64,000 bases of DNA from Clostridiales bacterium Firm_13. GTDB lineage: Bacteria; Bacillota; Clostridia; Saccharofermentanales; Saccharofermentanaceae. Positions 33,714-42,757 of this stretch are shown in pieces (within the stretch, counting starts at the first letter, position 1; the number at the start of each line of letters is the position of its first letter). A program made the translations under genes and the position numbers. The notes beneath the pieces were generated by a model, which saw only the letters and a list, made by a program, of their open reading frames with translations, was not told the DNA's origin and ran no database searches. The stretch covers positions 124,001 through 188,000 of the forward strand of contig LVAS01000059.1 in the NCBI GenBank assembly GCA_001603035.1. The letters run 5' to 3'.

Positions 33714-34966
33714 GCGGAGGTCTCCGTCGAAGGACCCGCTTCAGCGGATGCGCTCATCTCGGTGGGCGTCACCTGCGGCGACGGAACGAGAGTGACACCC
33801 TTTTGATAATCACTCTTTGAAACGGCTTCGTGAGACCCCTTCTGGATCGCGCCGAGCAGTATGAACGCGACGGCATTGATTCTCTTTTGGAGTTGTCCCT
33901 CGGTGAGCGATGCGTCCAGGATCTTCGCGGAATCATAATTCGTACCGCGAATCAGCCCGCCGTTCCCTTGCAAATTCAAGTTCCTGGTCTCTTTCATATC
34001 GCTTATGGTCGTATAGTTATAGTCGTAGGATTCGAAGAAAACAACCGGTATCTTCAATTCGTCAAAAGGCACATAGTCCGACTTCGTCAATGTAACTTCG
34101 CGATACACATCCGTCGTCCCGTCCCCGTCGACATCCGTCAAAAGACCGGATTCATTGTAGAGAAGATCTACGCCGTATTTGGAAGACAATTCGGCATCGT
34201 ATACGACGTCATAAGCCTCGTAGAGCTTTCTTCTCTGTTCGTATTTCTGTCCGGACAAAAGGGACGACCAACCCGCGCTCGCATAGAGTTTGTCCCCGGC
34301 GAAAATGCTCTCGACACAATACATCGCGTCCGTTTGGGCTTTCTCCTCGTCGGACATGGAAGCGGTATACGCGCGGGCGCCGGCAAAGGAGTCGCCGCCG
34401 GCGCCGAAGGCGACGAGGACAACATCATAGGGGATTGTCTTCCCCTTCAATTGTTTTGCTAAAGTTAACAGCGCGCCGATACCGGAAGAATTATCCTGAA
34501 TTCCGTCAAAGTCCGGAGCGTTCGCGGAATCCGAGATTCCGAGCGGCGTGTCGTAATGCGCGCCGACAATCACCTCTTTTGTGACGGGCACATAATCGCC
34601 GGTTTCATCCGGTTGCATAAAGCCTTCGCCGGTAATGCGAACGATATAATTCGAAGAAGTGCCGGTTCCGTCAGCCGATGAAAAATCCTGCTTTTCAACG
34701 GTATATCCGAGCTTCTGCAATTCGCCTTCGATGTATTCGCCGGCCGCCTTTTCCTGCTCCGAGTATGCCTTACGGTAAGGGTACTCCGCGGAAATTTGGC
34801 GGGCAATTTGTTCCCCGTAGTCGCCGTAGTCAGCAGGAATTGTCTCATCTTTGTCGTCTTCCAGGCAACCGGAAAGCGCGATCGGGAAAGAAAGCGACAC
34901 GCATAGGAGAAGAACGGGCAAAATGCACTTCCCGCGCAAGCCGACACGATTCGACGAATACCCCAT
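33704..34966 (-). CDS. M28-peptidase-like lipoprotein lacking catalytic residues
   Basis: 420 residues from ATG at 34964-34966 (GGAGG upstream). Hydrophobic stretch and lipobox ALSGC (Cys34) place it on the outer face of the membrane. The M28 fold is clear: GAHYDTP (His137, Asp139) and DNSSGIG (Asp158) are kept. The motif that normally reads FGAEExGLxGS reads FGAGGDSFAGA (Gly190-Gly191), losing both the general-base Glu and a zinc ligand; the last zinc His (SDHxPF) is Tyr298 (SDYVPF). A Ser/Thr/Pro-rich tail ends the protein. It probably binds peptides or glycans rather than cutting them. Start is 14 bp after the 3-dehydroquinate-synthase-like gene. Confidence 0.85.
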   Translation of the reverse strand: MGYSSNRVGLRGKCILPVLLLCVSLSFPIALSGCLEDDKDETIPADYGDYGEQIARQISAEYPYRKAYSEQEKAAGEYIEGELQKLGYTVEKQDFSSADGTGTSSNYIVRITGEGFMQPDETGDYVPVTKEVIVGAHYDTPLGISDSANAPDFDGIQDNSSGIGALLTLAKQLKGKTIPYDVVLVAFGAGGDSFAGARAYTASMSDEEKAQTDAMYCVESIFAGDKLYASAGWSSLLSGQKYEQRRKLYEAYDVVYDAELSSKYGVDLLYNESGLLTDVDGDGTTDVYREVTLTKSDYVPFDELKIPVVFFESYDYNYTTISDMKETRNLNLQGNGGLIRGTNYDSAKILDASLTEGQLQKRINAVAFILLGAIQKGSHEAVSKSDYQKGVTLVPSPQVTPTEMSASAEAGPSTETSAQP

Positions 34967-34980
34967 AACTTTAACCTCCG

Positions 34981-35997
34981 TCAAGTAAGAATCGGCGTGA
35001 GAAGCCGATCAAAGAGAGCCTCAACCTCGGATACCGGAACCGATTGAATCACGGGCCGCCCGGGCTCGGGAAGCGAAACATACGTGAATTTATCTCCGCC
35101 GCCGGACGCCTCACGAAGAATTCGCTTAAGGAGAGTCTCGCGAGTTACGCCGGATACCTCCGTCGGAAGTCCGTATTTCTTATAAAGCGCAAGTACACTC
35201 TCCGAAGAGTAGTGCGCGAGAATGCCGAGCGCAAGGGCTTCGCCGTGGGTGTATTTGAGGAATCGAAAATGACCTTCGATCGCATTCGAGATTTCGTGTC
35301 CGAGAGAAAGATACTGCGTGTTCTTCTCAAACAAAACACGTCGCGCGCGTATGCCCGCATCGATCAGAGCTAACTTGTCGGCGTCCTTTTGTTCCAACTT
35401 AGTAAGAAGAGAAGGATCGGAAAGGAGTCCGTACAAAATCAGTTGCGCATAGCCGTTCGCCTGATATCGTACGGGAAGAGTCCGGAGATAGTCCGTGTCA
35501 ATCACGGAACAATACGGCGTAAACGAAACCCCGATCTGATTCTTGTGACTCATAAAGTTGAGATACGCCTGTTGCGAAACGGAAGAGTCGATCATCGCAA
35601 GAAGTGATGTCGGAACCAAAACGCAGTCGACGCCTCCGTGATACGTCGCGGCGACAAAGGACGCGGCATCCATCACGCCGCCCCCGCCTAACGCGAAAAG
35701 AAGGTCCGCCGAAGAAAACTCCATATCCGTAAGGCGCTCATAAGCCGGTCGAACCGTATCAAATGATTTTGCCGCTTCTCGCGCGTCAACCTGTATGACG
35801 ACCACATCGATGCCCGCGCGTCGGAATTGCGACGAAAAATCGTCCGCATAATAACCGGCGACCTCCCGATCCGTGATAACCGCGACTCGCGCCCGTTCCA
35901 AACGGTCGGCAAAGCGATCAACCAAACGCGTCTGCGCGAATGAGGCGCCGCATTCGACGGGATGGGGTGTACCTGCATGAATACTCTGTAATTCCAT
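34981..35997 (-). CDS. 3-dehydroquinate-synthase-like protein with altered active site
   Basis: 338 residues with the fold of AroB. The NAD site LGGGGVMDAASFVAATY (~103-119) and VPTSLLAMIDSSV (~128-140) are typical. Family residues (Aspergillus DHQS numbering) differ: the GGKT lysine K152 is Gln143; AEVIK has become AQLIL, so zinc ligand E194 is Gln185 and K197 is Leu188; H275 of GHxxGHA is Asn238. H271 (His234) and H287 (His251) remain. Dehydroquinate synthesis is therefore unlikely. It may be a binding protein or have another sugar-like substrate. No shikimate genes are nearby; it heads an operon with the M28-like lipoprotein. Confidence 0.82.
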   Translation of the reverse strand: MELQSIHAGTPHPVECGASFAQTRLVDRFADRLERARVAVITDREVAGYYADDFSSQFRRAGIDVVVIQVDAREAAKSFDTVRPAYERLTDMEFSSADLLFALGGGGVMDAASFVAATYHGGVDCVLVPTSLLAMIDSSVSQQAYLNFMSHKNQIGVSFTPYCSVIDTDYLRTLPVRYQANGYAQLILYGLLSDPSLLTKLEQKDADKLALIDAGIRARRVLFEKNTQYLSLGHEISNAIEGHFRFLKYTHGEALALGILAHYSSESVLALYKKYGLPTEVSGVTRETLLKRILREASGGGDKFTYVSLPEPGRPVIQSVPVSEVEALFDRLLTPILT

Positions 35998-36172
35998 GAT
36001 TCCTCCGTATATCTTTTGCTATCATACCATTTTGAGAACGTGATGTGCATGCTTTTTCGAGGGGAAGAGAAATCAGCATACTGCCCCACTATTTGCGAAT
36101 CAGGCGGCAAAAAGGCCGGAAAACACTGTATCATTTTGTCGAATCGCTTTCAACCGAATATCGGTTTATCTC

Positions 36173-36187
36173 TATCAGTGATATAAT
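36173..36187 (+). promoter_or_regulatory. -10 box overlapped by palindrome TATCAGTGATA
   Basis: TATAAT at 36182-36187 precedes the S11-like gene by 36 bp. The palindrome TATCA-G-TGATA (36173-36183) overlaps it, and CTATCAGTGATA is identical to the core of a Tn10-type tet operator. No tetR-class repressor gene is adjacent, so another regulator or chance is possible. Confidence 0.45.
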
Positions 36188-36222
36188 TAAAACAATCGAA
36201 ATGAAAAGTGCGGAGTGTGCGC

Positions 36223-37608
36223 ATGTCCCTTTCTTCCCGTTCCCGATCCGGGCATTCCCGTCGCAAGTACCGTCTGCTCGCCTGTCTTCTGGCAGGCTTA
36301 TTCTCTGTGCCGGCAGGTTATGTGCACGCCGACATCGACTCCGCTTCCGCCGCCGGGGTCGCAACGCTTACACCGACGACGGCGGAGACCGCCTCCGGGA
36401 CAATGCCGGCAATTACGTTAACCGCGGATCAGGCACTCATCTCTTCGACCGCCAGAGGAATGACGCTTTATCGAAGTTCCGAAGATTTGAAGACAAATAT
36501 TCCCGCGGCATCCAAGCTTATGACCGTCGTTATCGCTCTTGACGCGCTTTCCCTCGATACACAGGTAACCATTTCTAAGGATGTCGAGAAGATCGACGAG
36601 AGTGCCTCATTTCCGCTCTATCTTTCCAAAGGGGAAAAGTGTTCGGTCAAGTATCTTGTAACCGCCGTCCTTTACCGCGATTCCGATGCGGCTGCCAGAT
36701 CGCTCGCCGAGTATATTTCCAACTCAGAGGACAGTTTTGTCGCTCGAATGAACGAGACAGCCAAGACGCTGAACATGACAAATACACGTTTCGCAAATAC
36801 ATCCGGCAATCGGTCGGTCGCCGCAAATTCTTACGAGACATCGGTTCAGTACTCGACTCTCGATGATCTCTCCATCCTTTTCCGATATGCATTAAATAAC
36901 ACGTCCTTCCGCGAGATTTTGACTAAGTACAGGGCAATTATGTTCCAGAATGACGGAACGCCCGTGTCGCTCAGCAATACGCTGGTATCCGCATGGGGAA
37001 TTCAGCAGATCAAGGGGGCCGCCGAATTTACGGGAGACAGCGACGACGATCGCTCCAGTGTCATCGCGCTCGCCTCCGTCGACGACTTTGAAGTGGCGAT
37101 TTTTCTTGTGGGATGCAAAAACGACGAGATTTATCAGAATTTAAGTCATGCTGCGGAAGGGATTTTCGGATTTTACGAAGTATCCAATTTGGTCGAAGCG
37201 GGTGATGCCTATCGTTCGATCACAATTGACGGCATCCCTTCCCCTGTCGACGCGGTATTTCGCAATACCGTACGATACATTCATCCGATCGGGCGAGAAT
37301 ATATCCTTCCCGACACGACCTTTACCCCTTCCAAAGCGCTGACGCTTCCGATTCGCAAAGGCGACCTTCTCGGTCAAGTCAGTTTCTCATTAGAAGACGG
37401 CACGAAGATTGTGACGGAAGTCGCCGCGGCCGACGGCATTTATTCGCAGTCGACCTTTTTTTCCGATACGTATACGCTTCTCCAAAGCAATCGGAATATT
37501 ACCGTAATCCTGATTCTTGCCTCTGCGATTTTCTGTCTTGCCGGGGTTATCCGCATATTTATCTCCATTCGCAAACACCAACGGGTAAGGCGCAGGAGAA
37601 ACGGGTAA
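36223..37608 (+). CDS. S11 (D-Ala-D-Ala carboxypeptidase-like) membrane protein without active-site motifs
   Basis: 461 residues from ATG at 36223 (CGGAG 7 nt upstream). Signal-type N-terminus (LLACLLAGLFSVPAGYVHA), S11-like domain ~65-295, beta-rich PBP5_C-like domain ~305-420, C-terminal membrane helix ~432-450 with a basic tail. All three penicillin-binding motifs are gone: SxxK reads AASK (Ala95 in place of Ser, Lys98 kept), SxN reads RDS (152-154), KTG reads KGA (264-266). Surrounding text such as LAEYISNSEDSFVARMNETAKTLNMTNTRFANTSG is clearly S11. Carboxypeptidase activity is not expected; a scaffold or substrate-binding role in the cell wall is a guess. Confidence 0.88.
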   Translation: MSLSSRSRSGHSRRKYRLLACLLAGLFSVPAGYVHADIDSASAAGVATLTPTTAETASGTMPAITLTADQALISSTARGMTLYRSSEDLKTNIPAASKLMTVVIALDALSLDTQVTISKDVEKIDESASFPLYLSKGEKCSVKYLVTAVLYRDSDAAARSLAEYISNSEDSFVARMNETAKTLNMTNTRFANTSGNRSVAANSYETSVQYSTLDDLSILFRYALNNTSFREILTKYRAIMFQNDGTPVSLSNTLVSAWGIQQIKGAAEFTGDSDDDRSSVIALASVDDFEVAIFLVGCKNDEIYQNLSHAAEGIFGFYEVSNLVEAGDAYRSITIDGIPSPVDAVFRNTVRYIHPIGREYILPDTTFTPSKALTLPIRKGDLLGQVSFSLEDGTKIVTEVAAADGIYSQSTFFSDTYTLLQSNRNITVILILASAIFCLAGVIRIFISIRKHQRVRRRRNG

Positions 37609-37708
37609 CGCCGATCCTTTCTAAACGTATCGCGAGAATTCCCGCATTTCGCAATCAGACGAATTGTGATAACATAAAAAGGTTAAAAATCCGCCTCCGA
37701 GGTGTTAT

Positions 37709-39181
37709 ATGTCAGATACGAATTTCAGCGGCTCCGTCCGGACACGCTTCGCGCCGAGCCCCACCGGTTTTATGCATGTAGGCAATTTGAGAACCGCGCT
37801 TTATGAGTACTTGATTGCCAAGTCAAAGGGCGGCGATTTTGTCCTTCGAATTGAGGATACGGATCAGGAGCGACTGGTTCCCGGAGCCGTCGAGATTATT
37901 CTTCGCACGTTACAGACCGCGGGCCTCATACATGACGAGGGCCCCGATGTCGGAGGTCCTTACGGGCCGTATGTGCAGAGCGAGCGAATGGATCTTTATA
38001 AGCCGTATGCAGAGTCTCTGGTTAAGGCCGGCAAGGCATACTATTGCTTCTGTTCCCGCGAGCGACTGGATGCGCTGCGAGCGGACGGAGTAATCGGATA
38101 TGACCGACACTGCAGAGATTTGGATGCGGAGACGGTCGCTGAACTTCTCGCCGCCGGAACGCCGTATGTCATTCGGCAGAAGATGCCGCTATCCGGACAT
38201 ACGACCTTTTCCGATCGCGTATACGGAGATATTACCGTGCCGAACGAGGAACTCGAAGATCAGATTCTCATTAAGACTGACGGGTTTCCGACGTATAATT
38301 TTGCCAACATCATCGATGATCATCTGATGCGGATCACGCATGTCGTACGAGGCAGTGAATACCTCTCCTCCGCCCCCAAGTATAATTTGTTATACGAGGC
38401 GTTCGGATGGGAGATCCCGGAATATGTTCATCTCCCGTTAATTCAGGGGCGCGGCGAAGACGGCACCGTCTCTAAGCTGTCCAAGCGTCACGGGGCGACC
38501 GGATTCGAAGATCTCGTCCGCGAAGGTTATTTGCCGGAAGCGATCATCAATTACATCGCGCTTCTCGGTTGGTCGCCGGGCGAGACAAGAGAGATCTTCT
38601 CGCTGTCCGAACTTACCGAAGTCTTTTCCGTCGACGGGATCAGTAAGTCTCCGGCGATATTTGATTACGACAAGCTCGCTTGGTTTAACGGCGAGTATAT
38701 TAAGGCGATGTCCGATGAGGAATTTCTTGTCCATGCTCTGCCGTATTTTCACGATCTCTTGCCGGAAAGCGCATCCGCCTATTCCATCATGACGGAAATT
38801 CTGAAACCGCGGATCAATCGCTTTTCGGAGATCCCCGAGAAGCTCGCCTTCCTGCGCGAACTTCCGGATTATGACCCTTCGATATACGAACACAAGAAGA
38901 GTAAGACGACAAAGGAGAGTTCTCTTGCCGTCCTTCCCGAATTAATTCGCGGGATTTCCGCATTGACGCTTTGGGACAAGGAGACTCTTTCCGCCTTTTT
39001 CGGAGATTTCACCGCAGAAAAGGAGCTCAAGAACTCGCAGGTTCTGTGGCCGGTCCGCATCGCGATCTCCGGAACGCTTGTCACACCGGGCGGAGCTCTG
39101 GAGATTCTTCTTATTCTCGGCAAGGAAGAGTCTCTTCGCCGGCTCGAGAGCGGTCGACAACGCCTGCAGCAATCGGTTTGA
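37709..39181 (+). CDS. gltX: Glutamyl-tRNA synthetase
   Basis: 490 residues, normal for bacterial GluRS. Class I signature HVGN in PSPTGFMHVGNLRTAL (~residues 14-29) and the KMSKS equivalent KLSKRHG (~254-260). The zinc-binding knuckle YCFCSRE...YDRHC (~112-135) is intact. Glutaminyl-tRNA synthetase is encoded next, so this enzyme should be specific for tRNA-Glu. GAGGTG precedes the ATG. Confidence 0.97.
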   Translation: MSDTNFSGSVRTRFAPSPTGFMHVGNLRTALYEYLIAKSKGGDFVLRIEDTDQERLVPGAVEIILRTLQTAGLIHDEGPDVGGPYGPYVQSERMDLYKPYAESLVKAGKAYYCFCSRERLDALRADGVIGYDRHCRDLDAETVAELLAAGTPYVIRQKMPLSGHTTFSDRVYGDITVPNEELEDQILIKTDGFPTYNFANIIDDHLMRITHVVRGSEYLSSAPKYNLLYEAFGWEIPEYVHLPLIQGRGEDGTVSKLSKRHGATGFEDLVREGYLPEAIINYIALLGWSPGETREIFSLSELTEVFSVDGISKSPAIFDYDKLAWFNGEYIKAMSDEEFLVHALPYFHDLLPESASAYSIMTEILKPRINRFSEIPEKLAFLRELPDYDPSIYEHKKSKTTKESSLAVLPELIRGISALTLWDKETLSAFFGDFTAEKELKNSQVLWPVRIAISGTLVTPGGALEILLILGKEESLRRLESGRQRLQQSV

Positions 39182-39225
39182 TTATTCTGTCGGCAGTCGA
39201 ACAATCGTAAGATGAGGTGAAAGAT

Positions 39226-40887
39226 ATGAGTGAATCCGCAAGCAATTTTATCCACGATTTTATTGATGAAGATATTCGAGAAGGCGGTCGTTACGAAGGT
39301 ATGAAGGTCCACACACGGTTTCCCCCGGAACCGAACGGCTACCTACATATCGGACATGCCAAAGCCCTTTACATCGATTTTCATACCGCCGAAAAGTACG
39401 GCGGATTATGCAACCTCCGAATGGATGACACAAATCCGACGAAGGAAGACGAAGAGTACGTCGATGCAATTAAAGAAGATATCCATTGGCTCGGCTACGA
39501 CTGGGGCGATCGCTTTTATTATGCTTCGTCCTATTTCGGGCAGATGTATGACTACGCCGAAGAGCTGATTCGAAAGGGACTCGCCTATGTCTGCGAGTTG
39601 ACCGCCGACCAGATGAAGGATATGCGCGGCGATCTGACCAAACCCGCCGTCAGTCCTTTCCGGGACCGGCCGATCGAAGAGAGCCTTGATCTCTTTGCAA
39701 GAATGAGAGCCGGAGAATTCGAAGACGGGCGCATGACATTGCGGGCGCGAATCGATCTTTCTTCCGGGAACTTCAATATGCGCGATCCGGTTATTTACCG
39801 CATTAATCACATGCGTCACCATCAGACAAAGGATACGTGGTGCATTTATCCGATGTATGATTTTGCGCATCCGCTCGAAGATGCGATTGAAGGCATCACA
39901 CACTCTCTCTGCTCACTCGAATTTGAATCGCATCGCCCCCTTTATGACTGGGTGATCGAGAATTGCTCGGTTCCCGCCAAACCGAGACAGATCGAATTTG
40001 CGCGACTCGGAATCAACTACACCGTTCTCTCCAAAAGAAAGCTTCGCAATCTGGTCGAGAACCATCTTGTTTCGGGTTGGGACGATCCTCGGATGCCCAC
40101 CCTTTGCGGACTAAGAAGAAGAGGCTACACGCCCGAATCGATCCGCTCCTTCCATGAACGAAACGGAGTTTCCAAAGTGAACAGCGTCGTCGATTATGCC
40201 TTCTTGGAGCATTGCCTCCGCGAGGACTTAAATCGCACGGCGCGTCGTGTCATGGCGGTCATCGATCCGGTCAAGCTCATCCTCACGAATTATCCGGAAG
40301 ATATGACGGAAACTTTCGAGGTGGAGAACAATCCGGAACGGCCGGAGGACGGTACAAGAATTGTCCGCTTCTCCCGTGAACTCTATATCGAGTCCGACGA
40401 CTTCATGGAGGTACCCGAAAAGAAATTTTTCCGGATGTTCCCCGGAAATGAAGTCCGCCTAAAGTCCGCTTACGTGATCCGGTGTACCGGCTGTGTGCGA
40501 GACGACAGCGGTCGGCTCCTCGAAATTCATGCCGAGTATGATCCGAACAGTCGCGGAGGGAATACGCCGGACGGCAGACGAGTTAAGGCGACGATCCACT
40601 GGGTCGACTCCAAAACTTGTGTCTCAGCGGAAGTCCGGCTGTACGACAGCCTCTTCACCGTAGCGGAACCGGATCTAGCCGATTGTAACTATCTCGATTT
40701 CCTGAATCCCGAATCATTGAAAGTAATGTCGGGGGCAAAGGTTGAGAAATCTCTGGCCGACGCCAAACCAGGCTCGGGATTCCAGTTTCTGCGTTTGGGC
40801 TATTTTTGTGCCGACAGCAAGGACTCATCGCCGGAACGTCTTGTTTTCAACCGTTCCGTTTCATTAAAAGACAGCTATAAGAGCTGA
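39226..40887 (+). CDS. glnS: Glutaminyl-tRNA synthetase
   Basis: 553 residues from ATG at 39226, preferred over an in-frame GTG at 39217 because GAGGTG lies 5-6 nt before it. Class I motifs: PEPNGYLHIGHAKALY (~32-47) and VLSKRKL. C-terminal anticodon-binding beta barrels (LRLKSAYVIRCTGC region). GlnRS is found only in some Bacillota; most rely on the GatCAB amidotransferase. It follows gltX by 44 bp, giving a neat gltX-glnS pair. Confidence 0.96.
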   Translation: MSESASNFIHDFIDEDIREGGRYEGMKVHTRFPPEPNGYLHIGHAKALYIDFHTAEKYGGLCNLRMDDTNPTKEDEEYVDAIKEDIHWLGYDWGDRFYYASSYFGQMYDYAEELIRKGLAYVCELTADQMKDMRGDLTKPAVSPFRDRPIEESLDLFARMRAGEFEDGRMTLRARIDLSSGNFNMRDPVIYRINHMRHHQTKDTWCIYPMYDFAHPLEDAIEGITHSLCSLEFESHRPLYDWVIENCSVPAKPRQIEFARLGINYTVLSKRKLRNLVENHLVSGWDDPRMPTLCGLRRRGYTPESIRSFHERNGVSKVNSVVDYAFLEHCLREDLNRTARRVMAVIDPVKLILTNYPEDMTETFEVENNPERPEDGTRIVRFSRELYIESDDFMEVPEKKFFRMFPGNEVRLKSAYVIRCTGCVRDDSGRLLEIHAEYDPNSRGGNTPDGRRVKATIHWVDSKTCVSAEVRLYDSLFTVAEPDLADCNYLDFLNPESLKVMSGAKVEKSLADAKPGSGFQFLRLGYFCADSKDSSPERLVFNRSVSLKDSYKS

Positions 40888-40909
40888 CTTTTGGGGGGTA
40901 AATCAAACC

Positions 40910-42757
40910 ATGCAAACAACTGACGAGAACAAGAAGAAAGGGAGCCTCGGTTTCTGGCTCTCCCTTCTTCGTTTTCTTATCCTCCCCGCGATCGGAGTTA
41001 TTCTGCTGCAATGCCTGTCGGCGTATCAACAGAATTTTGACGAGTCCGTTTACTATAACGGGAGTTGGTTTACCGGACTCGGAATCCGCTTCATCTGGAA
41101 TTATCTTATCCTTCTGATCCCCTACGCGGTTCTCTACTTTCTGCCGTTTTTCCGATTCACCTCTTTAGCACTTCATTGTGTCGTCACCATTTTCGGACTG
41201 GCCGAGCATTATGTCATTTTGTTCCGGAATACAATTATCTATCCGTGGGATCTCGAGAACTTGGGCCTCGCCGCAAGTGTCGGCTCGACGTATCAATATG
41301 TTATCTCGAAAGAAGTTGTTATCGCCCTGATCCTTTTTGCCGTGATGTGCGGGCTGTCCTTTGTCGGGCGAGACCCGCGACTTCCCGTCATTACAAGAGC
41401 CTCCGTCATCGCCGTTATCCTTGTGGCTAGCGGGCTCTATATCGGCCTTTTTGTGACGAACAAATCGAGTCAATTGAAGGCAAATATCCGATTCTACTAC
41501 ACGCTCGTCAACTATAATTATGAGAACGGCGTTTTGATGAATTTCTGCTATCACTTTCGCTTCCTGATCCACACGCCCCCTTCCGGCTACAACCTTGCGG
41601 ATGAAAAGGCCGCGCTTGAGCAATATGATACCTCGGTAAATTCCGTTGTTCCCGACGGGGAAAAGCCGGATGTAATTATGATAATGAGTGAAGCGTTCTC
41701 CGACCTTCGCGTCATTTCTGACTTTAAGACCAATGAACCTGCGATGCCTTATTGGGATTCTCTTTCGGGGAATAACGTAATTAAGAAGACGCTGCTGACG
41801 TCGGCGTTCGGCGGGAATACCGCGAATTCCGAATTTGAAGTTCTGACCGGGATGTCCATGCAATTTATTTCGTCCGGCACCTATCCTTACAAGCATTACA
41901 TCCGGAATTCGGTCACTTCGATTGCAAGTATTCTGAAAGATAACGGTTACGATACGATTTCCTTTCATCCTTTTGAGGCATCGGGCTGGAATCGCAACAA
42001 AGTCATGCCGCTACTCGGTTTCGACAGTTTTGTCGGCGAAGAGGCTTTTACCGGGACAACCAATTATCGCGGTTATGTAAGCGACATGTCCGCCTACGAT
42101 TATGTAATCAGTCAATATGAGAAACACAAATCGGAGAGCCCCGATACACCGCTTATGGAATATCTGATCACAATTCAGAATCACGGCGGATATGCGGCGG
42201 TGGAGTCGCTCCCCTATTCGATCGTTCCGGATTCTTATGATGCTTACCCGCAGGCGAACCAGTACCTGTCGCTTCTTCATTTGTCGGATGATGCGCTTCA
42301 GAAGTTGATCACATACTTCTCTTCGGTGGATCACCCGACCGTGATTATCTTGTACGGCGATCATCAACCGAATCTTGCCGACGGTTTTCAGGACTATCTT
42401 CACAAAAAAAGTGACGACAATTCGGGATTAAACCGTTATGAGACGAAGCTTTTAGTCTGGGCAAACTATGATATTTCCAAGTCGGAACTGGCGCAGATGG
42501 AAGGAGACGCAATCAGTACGAATTACGTCTCGACCTACCTGTCCGACATTCTCGGAGTTCAGAGGACACCGTTCCAGGGCTTCCTTAAAGAGATGCACAC
42601 AGAGATTTCACTGATGGACGAGAACTATATTGTTGATAAAGACGGAAACGTCTATTCCGCCGACAGCGCCAATCTGCCTGCCTCCATGCAGAGTTGGCTC
42701 AACAAGTATAAACTCTTCCAATACTACCAACTTTACGACGAAACAAAGAATCGATAG
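40910..42757 (+). CDS. LTA synthase family phosphoglycerol transferase
   Basis: 615 residues. Five N-terminal membrane segments within ~residues 15-195, then an extracellular sulfatase-fold domain. Metal and nucleophile motifs of the LtaS family are visible: PDVIMIMSEAFSDL (Glu ligand), GGNTANSEFEVLTG with the catalytic Thr, TIQNHGGY and LYGDHQPNL (Asp-His pair). Such enzymes transfer phosphoglycerol units to lipoteichoic acid or other glycolipids or glycans. The stop lies inside the convergent galM gene, overlapping it by 25 bp. Confidence 0.93.
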   Translation: MQTTDENKKKGSLGFWLSLLRFLILPAIGVILLQCLSAYQQNFDESVYYNGSWFTGLGIRFIWNYLILLIPYAVLYFLPFFRFTSLALHCVVTIFGLAEHYVILFRNTIIYPWDLENLGLAASVGSTYQYVISKEVVIALILFAVMCGLSFVGRDPRLPVITRASVIAVILVASGLYIGLFVTNKSSQLKANIRFYYTLVNYNYENGVLMNFCYHFRFLIHTPPSGYNLADEKAALEQYDTSVNSVVPDGEKPDVIMIMSEAFSDLRVISDFKTNEPAMPYWDSLSGNNVIKKTLLTSAFGGNTANSEFEVLTGMSMQFISSGTYPYKHYIRNSVTSIASILKDNGYDTISFHPFEASGWNRNKVMPLLGFDSFVGEEAFTGTTNYRGYVSDMSAYDYVISQYEKHKSESPDTPLMEYLITIQNHGGYAAVESLPYSIVPDSYDAYPQANQYLSLLHLSDDALQKLITYFSSVDHPTVIILYGDHQPNLADGFQDYLHKKSDDNSGLNRYETKLLVWANYDISKSELAQMEGDAISTNYVSTYLSDILGVQRTPFQGFLKEMHTEISLMDENYIVDKDGNVYSADSANLPASMQSWLNKYKLFQYYQLYDETKNR

